From: Muribaculaceae bacterium
GTDB taxonomy: Bacteria > Bacteroidota > Bacteroidia > Bacteroidales > Muribaculaceae
Assembly: GCA_009775225.1 (NCBI GenBank)
Contig: VSPE01000016.1
Coordinates: 1-49,033, forward strand
Length of the DNA: 49,033 bases
Direction of reading: 5' to 3'
Under the pieces are notes generated by a model. The model saw nothing but the letters and a program-made list of their open reading frames with translations, did not search any database and had not been told where the DNA came from. Each line of letters starts with the position of its first letter. Position 1 is the stretch's first letter. This document shows, piece after piece, positions 31,536-38,325 of the stretch. The position numbers and the translations under genes were made by a program.

Positions 31536-33851
31536 TTATTGAGAGAATAGGGACAGGATGTCGGCTACGGCCTTGCGGCTTTCCACCGGTATGCGTAGCT
31601 CTGTGTGGCCGTCGGCGTCGGTGTGGACTATGGTGTCGAGGAGGCGCTCTGTGGCTTCGGGAGAGCGAAGGGTGCGGGCAAGCGAGCCGAGGAAGCTCAT
31701 TCCTTTTTCTAACAAAGCTTCGGGCGCAATGGTTTCGGCGCTCGCAGAGGGGCTGTCGTCCTCCTCGCTTTCGGCTATCAGAGTGCCCTGTACGGTGCTT
31801 TGGCCGGGCACCACCTCGGCTACGGCCTCGATGATGCGTGTAAGCCTGTTGTCGTCGAGAGTGATTTGGTCGTCGCCGCCGTCGAATATGCCGTCGAAGA
31901 GTTCTCCCTTGAAGTTGAGAGTTGCTGTCATGCGCTCTTCTATGGTGCCTGCGGCAACCATATTCACTACCTGGATGTTGCGGCGCTGGCCTATGCGGTA
32001 TACGCGTGCTATGCGCTGCTCGAGCACGGCGGGGTTCCAGGGGCGGTCGAGGTTGATGACCAGCGATGCGGCCTGAAGGTTAAGTCCTGTGCTGCCAGCA
32101 TCGGTGGAGAGGAATACTCGGGTGGCGGTGTCGCTGTTGAAGGTTTCCACGAGGTTGCGTCGGCGTGAGGCTCCGATGCCGCCGTGGAGGTATTGGTATG
32201 CTATGCCGGCGCGGTCGAGCTCTTCGGCCATTATGCGGGTCATTCTCTCCCACTGGCTGAATATCACGGCTTTCTCGTCGCCGCTTTCGATGAGTGCCGC
32301 GACAAGCTGCAGCGCTTCGGCTATTTTGGTGTCGAAGCGGGTCTTCTGGTCGATTACAAAGGTGCTGTCGCAGGCCATGCGCATGCGGCTGAGCAGTAGC
32401 AGGAGGCGCTTCCTGTCTTTCTCGGATAGGAAGCGGTGCCGCTGCCATTTGGACGCGAGCTGCGCCACGGCGGTGCGACATTCATCGTGTATCTCGCTCT
32501 GCTCTCGGGTCATGGGTACGTAGAGCACCTTGTCGGAGCGCTCGGGCAGCTGAATGGCTACGTCGGCTTTGCGTCGGCGGAGCATACGAGAGGCGAGGCG
32601 TCGGCCTATTTCGCCGAGGTGGCGGTAGCCGGTGGTCTTGCCGGAGTCGGAGGTGACAATATGGCGTGCTTTGAACTCGTAGAAAGGCCCGAGGGCATAC
32701 TGGTCTACGAACTGCATCACCGAATACAGCTCTTCGGGCCTGTTTTCCAGCGGTGTTCCCGAGAGGACTGCGCAGTAGTCGGCGTCGATGCGTCGGGCGG
32801 CGCGCGCTATCTGAGTGTTCCAGTTCTTGAGGCGCTGCACCTCGTCCATGATGAGGAAGTCGGTGGTCAGCAGGCCGAGGGCCTTGATGTCGTTGGCGAG
32901 CGTGTGGTACGATACTATCTTATAGAATGTAGGCTCGGAGTACAGCTCTCGCCTTGCGCTCGCCGCTCCTTCCACAACAGTTACAGAAGAGTCGGTGAAA
33001 CGCTCTATTTCTTTCTTCCACTGGTATTTGAGCGAAGTGGGGCACACTATCATGACCGAGCTTATTATATTGCGACGTTTCATGAGCTCGGCGGCTCCGA
33101 GGGCCTGTACGGTCTTGCCGAGTCCCATTTCGTCGGCGAGTAGTGCGCGTCCGGCCTTGAAGATGAAGCGTATGCCTTCGGTCTGATAGGGATAGAGCGA
33201 AGTGTGGAGTACTGCGCCGATTTCGGCATCATCGATGCTTTCGAGAACCTGCAGTCGGCGCCGTCGGTCACGTGCCTCGAGGATATAGTTCAGCGCGTCG
33301 GGGTAGCAGTGGAACTGCGGGTCGATGCGTCGTGCGTTTTCTATGAAGGCCGGCAGCTCGGGTATCATGCCGGGCACTGCGGTGAGGTCGTCGTCGAAGT
33401 ATCGCATGGCTGCTATGGCCATTTCTTCGGAAGCGTCGGTGCCGGGGCGCAGCTTCAGTTTGCGGCCTCCGATATACGACATGTATATCGACGAGCGGCG
33501 TGGCTGTGCCGTGACCGGCTCTTTGCCATGGCTTTGCAGCCACAGGGCCACGGCCTCGATGTGCTTGCAGGTGCCTAAATTTCCGGTGCGGAAGTCCATG
33601 CACTCGCAGTAGTTGCGGTCGCAGTTCTCGCCGTGATATACGGTGCGGTATGTGCGGCGGCTGTGCGGGCTTGTCACGGTGTACTGCCCGGGCGACCAGC
33701 GGTCCGATAGCTCGCTCACAGCAAACTGGCCCGAGGCCGCGGCCTGGCGCCGCAGCGAGCGCTGCCACTGTGCCGGGCTAATTCCCTCGGGGCATTGCGA
33801 CGCCGTCATGGCGCCGTCTCTACCGTTTTTGCTCTGTCGTCCTGATGCCAT
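31536..33851 (-). CDS. SNF2-family DEAD/DEAH helicase with SWIM zinc finger
   Basis: The 771-residue protein has an N-terminal SWIM-type metal site (CDRNYCECMDFRTGNLGTCKH) and then a complete SNF2 motor. Motif I is LLADEMGLGKTVQALGA, motif II LIMDEVQRLKN, motif III LSGTPLENRPEELYS. The C-terminal lobe has FLSTDAGSTGLNLQAASLVI and RIARVYRIGQRRNIQVV. It would translocate on DNA using ATP and remodel bound proteins or RNA polymerase. The ATG at 33851 is chosen because the longer frame starts at a TTG within a -7 box (TATCTTTG). Confidence 0.92.
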   Translation of the reverse strand: MASGRQSKNGRDGAMTASQCPEGISPAQWQRSLRRQAAASGQFAVSELSDRWSPGQYTVTSPHSRRTYRTVYHGENCDRNYCECMDFRTGNLGTCKHIEAVALWLQSHGKEPVTAQPRRSSIYMSYIGGRKLKLRPGTDASEEMAIAAMRYFDDDLTAVPGMIPELPAFIENARRIDPQFHCYPDALNYILEARDRRRRLQVLESIDDAEIGAVLHTSLYPYQTEGIRFIFKAGRALLADEMGLGKTVQALGAAELMKRRNIISSVMIVCPTSLKYQWKKEIERFTDSSVTVVEGAASARRELYSEPTFYKIVSYHTLANDIKALGLLTTDFLIMDEVQRLKNWNTQIARAARRIDADYCAVLSGTPLENRPEELYSVMQFVDQYALGPFYEFKARHIVTSDSGKTTGYRHLGEIGRRLASRMLRRRKADVAIQLPERSDKVLYVPMTREQSEIHDECRTAVAQLASKWQRHRFLSEKDRKRLLLLLSRMRMACDSTFVIDQKTRFDTKIAEALQLVAALIESGDEKAVIFSQWERMTRIMAEELDRAGIAYQYLHGGIGASRRRNLVETFNSDTATRVFLSTDAGSTGLNLQAASLVINLDRPWNPAVLEQRIARVYRIGQRRNIQVVNMVAAGTIEERMTATLNFKGELFDGIFDGGDDQITLDDNRLTRIIEAVAEVVPGQSTVQGTLIAESEEDDSPSASAETIAPEALLEKGMSFLGSLARTLRSPEATERLLDTIVHTDADGHTELRIPVESRKAVADILSLFSQ

Positions 33852-33867
33852 AGAGTTTCTTTTGCGG

Positions 33868-33877
33868 TACAAAGATA
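33868..33877 (-). promoter_or_regulatory. -7 box of the SNF2 helicase gene
   Basis: TATCTTTG on the minus strand within 33868-33877, about 20 bp before the ATG at 33851. Confidence 0.55.
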
Positions 33878-33949
33878 ATCATTATCGGTAAGAGATACTT
33901 AAGTTCGGAGAAAAAATACGTCAATTATTAAACCGGCCCGTAGTATCCT

Positions 33950-34080
33950 CACTCTGTGCGAGAACAAAGGGGCCTTCGGCGGCGTTGCACTATTACAGAG
34001 GCGCGGGAAAGCGCCTGGAGTCGTAACTCCACTTTATCGGTAAGCGCGGATGAAACCACCGCCACGTGTTCCCGCAGAAA
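33950..34080. ncRNA. Candidate structured RNA, strand and family unknown
   Basis: Two adjacent hairpins are clear: AGGCGC/GCGCCT (33999-34004 with 34011-34016) and GGAGT/ACTCC (34017-34021 with 34026-34030). GGCGG at 33978-33982 can pair with CCGCC at 34059-34063 around them. The loop GGGAA (34005-34009) is complementary to TTCCC at 34069-34073, a possible pseudoknot. No gene is present and no known RNA family was recognised. No clear promoter is attached. Confidence 0.4.
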
Positions 34081-34164
34081 AAAAGAGCCTCGAACGACAT
34101 TTCCTCTCCTCGCAGTGATGCAAAATACCTACTTTTAGGTATTTCATGGCATGTAAGCTATGCC

Positions 34165-34172
34165 TAACTTTG
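34165..34172 (+). promoter_or_regulatory. Forward -7 box with no gene behind it
   Basis: TAACTTTGC on the plus strand would start a transcript near 34179. Only a hairpin terminator follows before the minus-strand tRNA. Confidence 0.35.
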
Positions 34173-34204
34173 CATCAGAATTTTACGGAATTGTTTGTCA
34201 GTGT

Positions 34205-34242
34205 AAAAGCGCCGCGGATTGCTCTCTCTCCACGGCGCTTTT
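34205..34242 (+). terminator. GC-rich terminator hairpin
   Basis: AAAAGCGCCG (34205-34214) pairs with CGGCGCTTTT (34233-34242), and GGA/TCC extends the stem inside after one mismatch; the loop is 10 nt. The A/T flanks make it usable in both directions. Confidence 0.6.
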
Positions 34243-34268
34243 AACGTGTATGGGCACAAAAACAGAAA

Positions 34269-34295
34269 ACGTCACCCGCAGTGTGCGGATGACGT
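34269..34295 (-). terminator. Terminator of tRNA-Cys
   Basis: ACGTCA/TGACGT (34269-34274 with 34290-34295) and CCGCA/TGCGG (34276-34280 with 34284-34288) stack around one mismatch, with a GTG loop. On the minus strand a T-rich stretch (TTTTCTGTTTTTG) follows. It lies 8 bp past the tRNA 3' end. Confidence 0.7.
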
Positions 34296-34303
34296 CTTTT
34301 AAG

Positions 34304-34374
34304 AGGTACCAAGCAGAATCGAACTGCTGTGCTCGGTTTTGCAGACCGATGCCTCACCACTCGGCCATGGTACC
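34304..34374 (-). tRNA. tRNA-Cys (anticodon GCA)
   Basis: The 71-nt cloverleaf is complete on the minus strand. The 7-bp acceptor stem is GGTACCA/TGGTACC, the D arm GCC...GGC, the anticodon arm TCGGT-CTGCAAA-ACCGA with GCA, and the T arm AGCAG-TTCGATT-CTGCT. The discriminator base is U73, the cysteine identity base. CCA is not encoded. A hairpin terminator follows directly. Confidence 0.95.
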
Positions 34375-34449
34375 ATTGGTGGGTTTGCGGGTGCAAAGTT
34401 AAGCTTTTTTTCTTATCTCGCAAAATTTTTTTGAAGAATACGTCAAAAA

Positions 34450-34950
34450 TCAGCAAAAAAGGCGCTGAAAAATGATTGCATCGGCGTATTGTCCCCCTCT
34501 TCGCACCCAAGAACGGAGTCTGCCGCAGCCTTTAAAGCCGCATGCGGTGAAGAGCGCGCGCGATGCTTCGTTATCCACCGCCACAACGGCGGCGAGCTGG
34601 TGTATGCTCAGTGTGGATGATGCGTACTCGCACAATGCCGAAAGGGCCGCGGCGCCTATGCCCTTGCGCCGCATGGCCTCGCACACGGCTATGCCTACAA
34701 AGCCGCGGCGGTTGCGCGGGTCGAAGTCGTATATGTCCACGGCTCCGGCAGCGGTGCCGTCACATTCTATTATAAGGCGTAGCTGCCGGGCGCTGTACAC
34801 GTCGGCATCGTAGTTCTCGATGTATTCCCACAGCATGCGCCGGCTCACCGGGGCCGATGCGAAGGAGCCTTCGCCGCAGGCGTCGGCGCTTTCGAGCAGG
34901 AAGAGGAAGTCAAGGTCGGCCGGTTCTACGGCCCTGAGAGTGATGTTCAT
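34450..34950 (-). CDS. GNAT-family N-acetyltransferase
   Basis: The 166-residue protein starts MNITLRAVEPADLDFLFLLE and matches RimJ/SpeG-like GNAT enzymes. The acetyl-CoA-binding segment is RRKGIGAAALSALCEYA, preceded by GAVDIYDFDPRNRRGFVGIA. The end, VAVDNEASRALFTACGFKGC, is the usual GNAT C-terminus. The open frame runs 24 codons upstream through AT-rich sequence, but only the ATG at 34950 begins the domain. The substrate is unknown. Confidence 0.87.
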   Translation of the reverse strand: MNITLRAVEPADLDFLFLLESADACGEGSFASAPVSRRMLWEYIENYDADVYSARQLRLIIECDGTAAGAVDIYDFDPRNRRGFVGIAVCEAMRRKGIGAAALSALCEYASSTLSIHQLAAVVAVDNEASRALFTACGFKGCGRLRSWVRRGGQYADAIIFQRLFC

Positions 34951-35081
34951 GGCGCAAATATCGTAAAAATGGGTGGTAAATATCAGCAAATAATTGTGAA
35001 ACATTCTAAATGCTCGCTTCAATATGGCATTTGAGCTTGTTTATAGCATAGACATTACAAAAAATAAAACACAAACCTCTT

Positions 35082-36080
35082 ATGGACTTTCTCAGCAAAG
35101 ACAAACTACTCATCGTCGGCTCTGCCGGCATGATTGGTTCAAATATGGCCCAGACGGCCATGATGATGCACCTCACTCCGAATATCTGCATCTACGACCC
35201 GTACGCTCCCGCGCTCGAAGGCGTGGCCGAAGAGTTGCTGGCATGCGCGTTCGAGGGTGTGAACCTCTCGGTTACATCCGATGTCAAGGAGGCTTTTACC
35301 GGCGCTGCATATATAGTATCGTCGGGCGGTGCGGCCCGCAAGGCCGGCATGACCCGCGAGGATTTGCTTAAAGGCAACGCTCTCATCGCCGAACAGCTCG
35401 GCCGGAATATCCGTGAATACTGCCCAGAAGTAAAGCATGTGGTTGTGATTTTCAACCCTGCTGATATCACGGGACTTATCACCCTCCTTTATTCGGGACT
35501 CAAGCCTTCGCAGGTTTCCACTCTTGCAGCCCTCGACAGCACCCGCCTGCGCTTCGAGCTTGCAAAACAGCTCAATGTGTCGCCCGACGAGGTGGTGAAC
35601 AGCCGCACTTATGGCGGTCACGGCGAGCAGATGGCAGTATTTGCCTCTACAACCACCGTCGACGGCGTACGCCTCACTGACATAATCGGTACCGAAGGAC
35701 TCACCGAGAGCGACTGGGAGGCTGTAAAACAGAGAGTGATACAGGGCGGCAAGCATATCATAGAGCTGCGCGGACGCTCGTCGTTCCAAAGCCCGGCATA
35801 TCTCTCTATAGAGATGATAGCGGCAGCAATGGGCGGTGCTCCTTTCCGATGGCCGGTAGGCACATACGTAGACAACGGCAAGTTCAACCACATTATGATG
35901 GCTATGGAGACCACGCTCGATATCAATGGTGTGCATGTACAGCCCGTACAGGGTACTCCGCAGGAGGAGGCCGAGCTTGAGCAGAGCTACCGTCACCTCT
36001 GCAAGCTCCGCGACGAGGTGATAGCTATGGGTGTTATTCCTCCCGTCGACAAATGGTCGGAACTCAATCCCAACCTCTGA
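35082..36080 (+). CDS. mdh: Malate dehydrogenase
   Basis: The 332-residue protein belongs to the lactate/malate dehydrogenase superfamily and would interconvert malate and oxaloacetate with NAD in the cytoplasm. The Rossmann motif is LLIVGSAGMIGSNMA. Active-site parts are VVVIFNPADITGLIT, TLAALDSTRLRFELA and SRTYGGHGEQMAVF with the catalytic His. The sequence is of the divergent Bacteroidetes type. The gene appears monocistronic; no strong consensus promoter is evident in the short gap upstream. Confidence 0.85.
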   Translation: MDFLSKDKLLIVGSAGMIGSNMAQTAMMMHLTPNICIYDPYAPALEGVAEELLACAFEGVNLSVTSDVKEAFTGAAYIVSSGGAARKAGMTREDLLKGNALIAEQLGRNIREYCPEVKHVVVIFNPADITGLITLLYSGLKPSQVSTLAALDSTRLRFELAKQLNVSPDEVVNSRTYGGHGEQMAVFASTTTVDGVRLTDIIGTEGLTESDWEAVKQRVIQGGKHIIELRGRSSFQSPAYLSIEMIAAAMGGAPFRWPVGTYVDNGKFNHIMMAMETTLDINGVHVQPVQGTPQEEAELEQSYRHLCKLRDEVIAMGVIPPVDKWSELNPNL

Positions 36081-36151
36081 AATGAGGCTCCTAAACCTTT
36101 GACTTATACAAAGAAAAAATAAACACGTTTTTACGAAATTTTGTTAAATAA

Positions 36152-36182
36152 TTTGTAATTCATCTCGGGGAGGCTATCTTTG
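36152..36182 (+). promoter_or_regulatory. Promoter of the OmpA-family gene
   Basis: TTTG at 36152-36155, a 19-bp spacer and TATCTTTG at 36175-36182 are an exact consensus match. A leader of about 30 nt follows. Confidence 0.75.
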
Positions 36183-36218
36183 CAGCCCCCGAATTACGGA
36201 AAAAGACAACCGTTATTT

Positions 36219-37361
36219 ATGAAGAAGACAATCATCGCAGCCGCAGCAATCGCATCTATCGGCGCTCTGTCGGCTAATGCTCAGACAGTTGAGCAACCCT
36301 CATTCGGCGATAACTGGTCGATTGGCATCGAAGGCGGTGTCACTACACCTATGAGTCACAACCCCTTCTTCGGGGGCATGCGCCCTGTCATAGGGTTGCA
36401 TTTAGGCAAGCAGCTTACCCCTGTTGTTGGCGTGGGCGTGGAATACAACGCCGCGATAAACACCTCCAACTGGGCCGGACGCATCCACAGCAGCAACGCT
36501 TTTGACCAGCAATACCTCGGTCTCTACGGTACTGCCGACCTCTTTAACCTCTTCGGAGGATATCAGTGCCGCGTGCGTCCGTTCACTATCGAAGCCATGA
36601 TAGGCGCGGGCTGGGGCCACTACTTTTATGCCGACAAGGTAGATGCTTCCAATGACTGGAACTTCTTTGCCACAAGGGCCGGTCTTAACTTCAACTTCAA
36701 TGTGAGCGAGCATGTAACCATAGCCATCAAGCCTTATGTGAGCTGGGGTATGGGCGGTAATTTCAGCCACAGCGACGTTGGCTTCAATATCAACAATGCC
36801 ACATTCAACGTCCTTGCCGGTGTAAGCTACCGCTTCGGCGACGGCTTCAAGTGCGTGCGTCCCTACGACCAGGCCGAAGTCAATGCCCTCAATGCTCAGG
36901 TAAATCAGCTTCGTGGCGATGTCGACGCAGCTGTGGCCGGTCTTGCAGCATCGCAGGCCGAAAGCGCAGCCCTCGCCGCACAGCTGGCCGATTGCCAGAA
37001 CCGTGCTCCCAAGGTTGTGAAGGAAGTGAACAACAACTACAGCTCTGTCCGCTTTGTATTCTTCCGCATCGGCTCTTCCAAGATTACTTCCGACCAGCAG
37101 CCCAATATCGAGATGATTGCCGACTACATGAAGCATCATCCCAAATCGAAGGTCGTAATCAAGGGCTACGCATCGGCCGACGGTAACTATGACTTCAATG
37201 TGAAGCTCGCCAAGAACCGTGCCGAGTCGGTAAAGAACGCCCTCATCAGCAAGTATAAAATACCTGCCGACCGCATTACAGCCGAAGGCGAAGGTATTGG
37301 CCACATGTTCAAGGAAGAGTCTTGGAACCGCGTAAGTATCTGTACGCTCGACGAAGACTAA
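36219..37361 (+). CDS. OmpA-family outer-membrane protein
   Basis: The 380-residue product starts MKKTIIAAAAIASIGALSAN (signal peptide). An eight-stranded-type barrel fills residues 25-215. A coiled-coil linker rich in Ala, Gln and Leu (VNALNAQVNQLRGDV) leads to a C-terminal OmpA-like peptidoglycan-binding domain (GSSKITSDQQPNIEMIADYM, VVIKGYASADGNYDFNVKLA, AKNRAESVKNAL). It would tie the outer membrane to the cell wall and is probably abundant. The frame opens earlier inside the -7 box; the ATG at 36219 is chosen. Confidence 0.92.
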   Translation: MKKTIIAAAAIASIGALSANAQTVEQPSFGDNWSIGIEGGVTTPMSHNPFFGGMRPVIGLHLGKQLTPVVGVGVEYNAAINTSNWAGRIHSSNAFDQQYLGLYGTADLFNLFGGYQCRVRPFTIEAMIGAGWGHYFYADKVDASNDWNFFATRAGLNFNFNVSEHVTIAIKPYVSWGMGGNFSHSDVGFNINNATFNVLAGVSYRFGDGFKCVRPYDQAEVNALNAQVNQLRGDVDAAVAGLAASQAESAALAAQLADCQNRAPKVVKEVNNNYSSVRFVFFRIGSSKITSDQQPNIEMIADYMKHHPKSKVVIKGYASADGNYDFNVKLAKNRAESVKNALISKYKIPADRITAEGEGIGHMFKEESWNRVSICTLDED

Positions 37362-37410
37362 AAAACACTCTGACAAATTGACTGCAAGCAATAACTGACA
37401 TATACACACC

Positions 37411-37448
37411 GCGGTGCACCCCTGCTGCCGACAGCATGGGCGCACCGC
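37411..37448 (+). terminator. Strong hairpin between ompA and the SemiSWEET gene
   Basis: A stem with 15 of 17 pairs (37411-37427 with 37432-37448) closes on a CCGA tetraloop, about 50 bp after the OmpA-family stop codon and 35 bp before the next ATG. It probably ends or attenuates the ompA transcript. Confidence 0.65.
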
Positions 37449-37482
37449 TCATTTACTTATATATCATCACAATACACACGCT

Positions 37483-37758
37483 ATGAGCGAAACATGGATT
37501 ACAATCATCGGCTACACCGCCAGTATCTGCATGATACTCGGCTACCTGCCGCAGGCTATCGTCACTATCCGCACTCGCGACACCGATGGCATCGCCCTGC
37601 CCACTTTCTGCATGCTCGGGCTCGGCTCTATCTTCTTTGTCATTCAGGGATTTGCCCTGAATAACTGGCCTTTGGTAATCACCAATGTCATCACCACAAT
37701 TTGCTCGGTGATTATCTTCGGCATCAAGTTCTATAACGACCATATCCGCAAACGCTGA
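37483..37758 (+). CDS. SemiSWEET-type (PQ-loop) sugar transporter
   Basis: The 91-residue protein has three transmembrane helices in the single-repeat SemiSWEET arrangement. The PQ motif GYLPQAIVTIRTRDTDGIAL follows helix 1, and SIFFVIQGFALNNWPLVITN links helices 2 and 3. SemiSWEETs work as dimers and let sugars cross the inner membrane. The ATG at 37483 is used; the frame upstream lies inside the terminator hairpin. A 12-bp terminator follows. Confidence 0.87.
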   Translation: MSETWITIIGYTASICMILGYLPQAIVTIRTRDTDGIALPTFCMLGLGSIFFVIQGFALNNWPLVITNVITTICSVIIFGIKFYNDHIRKR

Positions 37759-37777
37759 GAAGTCGGTGAAAAAAAGT

Positions 37778-37807
37778 CGAGAGTGTTAACTTTGTTTAAC
37801 ACTCTCG
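37778..37807 (+). terminator. Terminator of the SemiSWEET gene
   Basis: CGAGAGTGTTAA (37778-37789) pairs perfectly with TTAACACTCTCG (37796-37807) around a 6-nt loop, followed by CTTTGTTTTAT. Confidence 0.75.
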
Positions 37808-37808
37808 C

Positions 37809-37841
37809 TTTGTTTTATATGCAGTATAGTTCTTATTTTTG
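37809..37841 (+). promoter_or_regulatory. Promoter of the 400-nt non-coding unit
   Basis: TTTG at 37809-37812, a 21-bp spacer and TATTTTTG at 37834-37841 fit the consensus. The start would be near 37848. Confidence 0.55.
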
Positions 37842-37847
37842 CTATGC

Positions 37848-38248
37848 AAATTCAGGTTTCTCAAACCTGAAGGCAGGCTACATCACCTCGTGCAGTTCGG
37901 CCTACTGGCTGAAAGTGATGGGACGGCTCGCCTGCCTTATACAGACATAATCATTCTCTGTAATCCCGTCTTGCAGAACGAAGCACCGGCCCCAGTACAG
38001 CGGGTTCGTGCCAAGTTCTATATATGCAAATGACAGGACTCGAGAACCGACGCCTTACAACATATTCACAACCGTATGCCCGACGCAGCGCAAGTGTCGG
38101 GCTGCTAAAGTATATAGTCATGTTCGGACTGAACTCTCTTAAGGAATTTCAAAGATACAGGGTATCCGATTTATAAAACTTCTGACAAGGTTTCCAATAG
38201 AAGAGTATCTTCGGGCATGGCTGCTAAAACCCCCGAAGATACTTTTTT
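37848..38248 (+). ncRNA. Candidate structured non-coding RNA of about 400 nt
   Basis: A promoter at 37809-37841 and a strong T-run terminator ending at 38248 bracket a stretch with no gene. Folding by eye gives a hairpin CAGGTTT/AAACCTG (37853-37859 with 37863-37869) and a stacked domain GGCAGGC/GCCTGCC (37872-37878 with 37930-37936) enclosing CATCAC/GTGATG (37881-37886 with 37915-37920). A second domain has AGAAC/GTTCT (37975-37979 with 38015-38019) enclosing GCAC/GTGC (37983-37986 with 38008-38011). A further hairpin is GCCCGAC/GTCGGGC (38078-38084 with 38096-38102). I found none of the RNase P, tmRNA or SRP signatures I know. A 6S-like RNA or several short RNAs remain possible. Confidence 0.5.
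38204..38248 (+). terminator. Strong rho-independent terminator before topA
   Basis: AGTATCTTCGGG (38204-38215) pairs with CCCGAAGATACT (38232-38243) around a 16-nt loop; the T-run is 38243-38248. Confidence 0.8.
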
Positions 38249-38291
38249 GTTAATTTTTATACGAATTTACTCCTTATTAAAAGGTTTTTAC

Positions 38292-38299
38292 TAATTTTG
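38292..38299 (+). promoter_or_regulatory. -7 box of topA
   Basis: TAATTTTGC on the plus strand, 26 bp before the topA ATG. No clear TTTG is found at the usual distance. Confidence 0.5.
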
Positions 38300-38325
38300 C
38301 CGCTTGAAACCCCGAAAAGACCATT

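Noticed and set aside
33950..34080. A cobalamin or TPP riboswitch
   Set aside because: The conserved boxes of those classes are absent, and no forward gene follows within range.
37848..38248. RNase P RNA, tmRNA or SRP RNA as the identity of the 400-nt unit
   Set aside because: The hallmark sequences (GAGGAAAGTCC of RNase P, a tRNA-like end and tag frame of tmRNA, the SRP domain IV loop) were not found.
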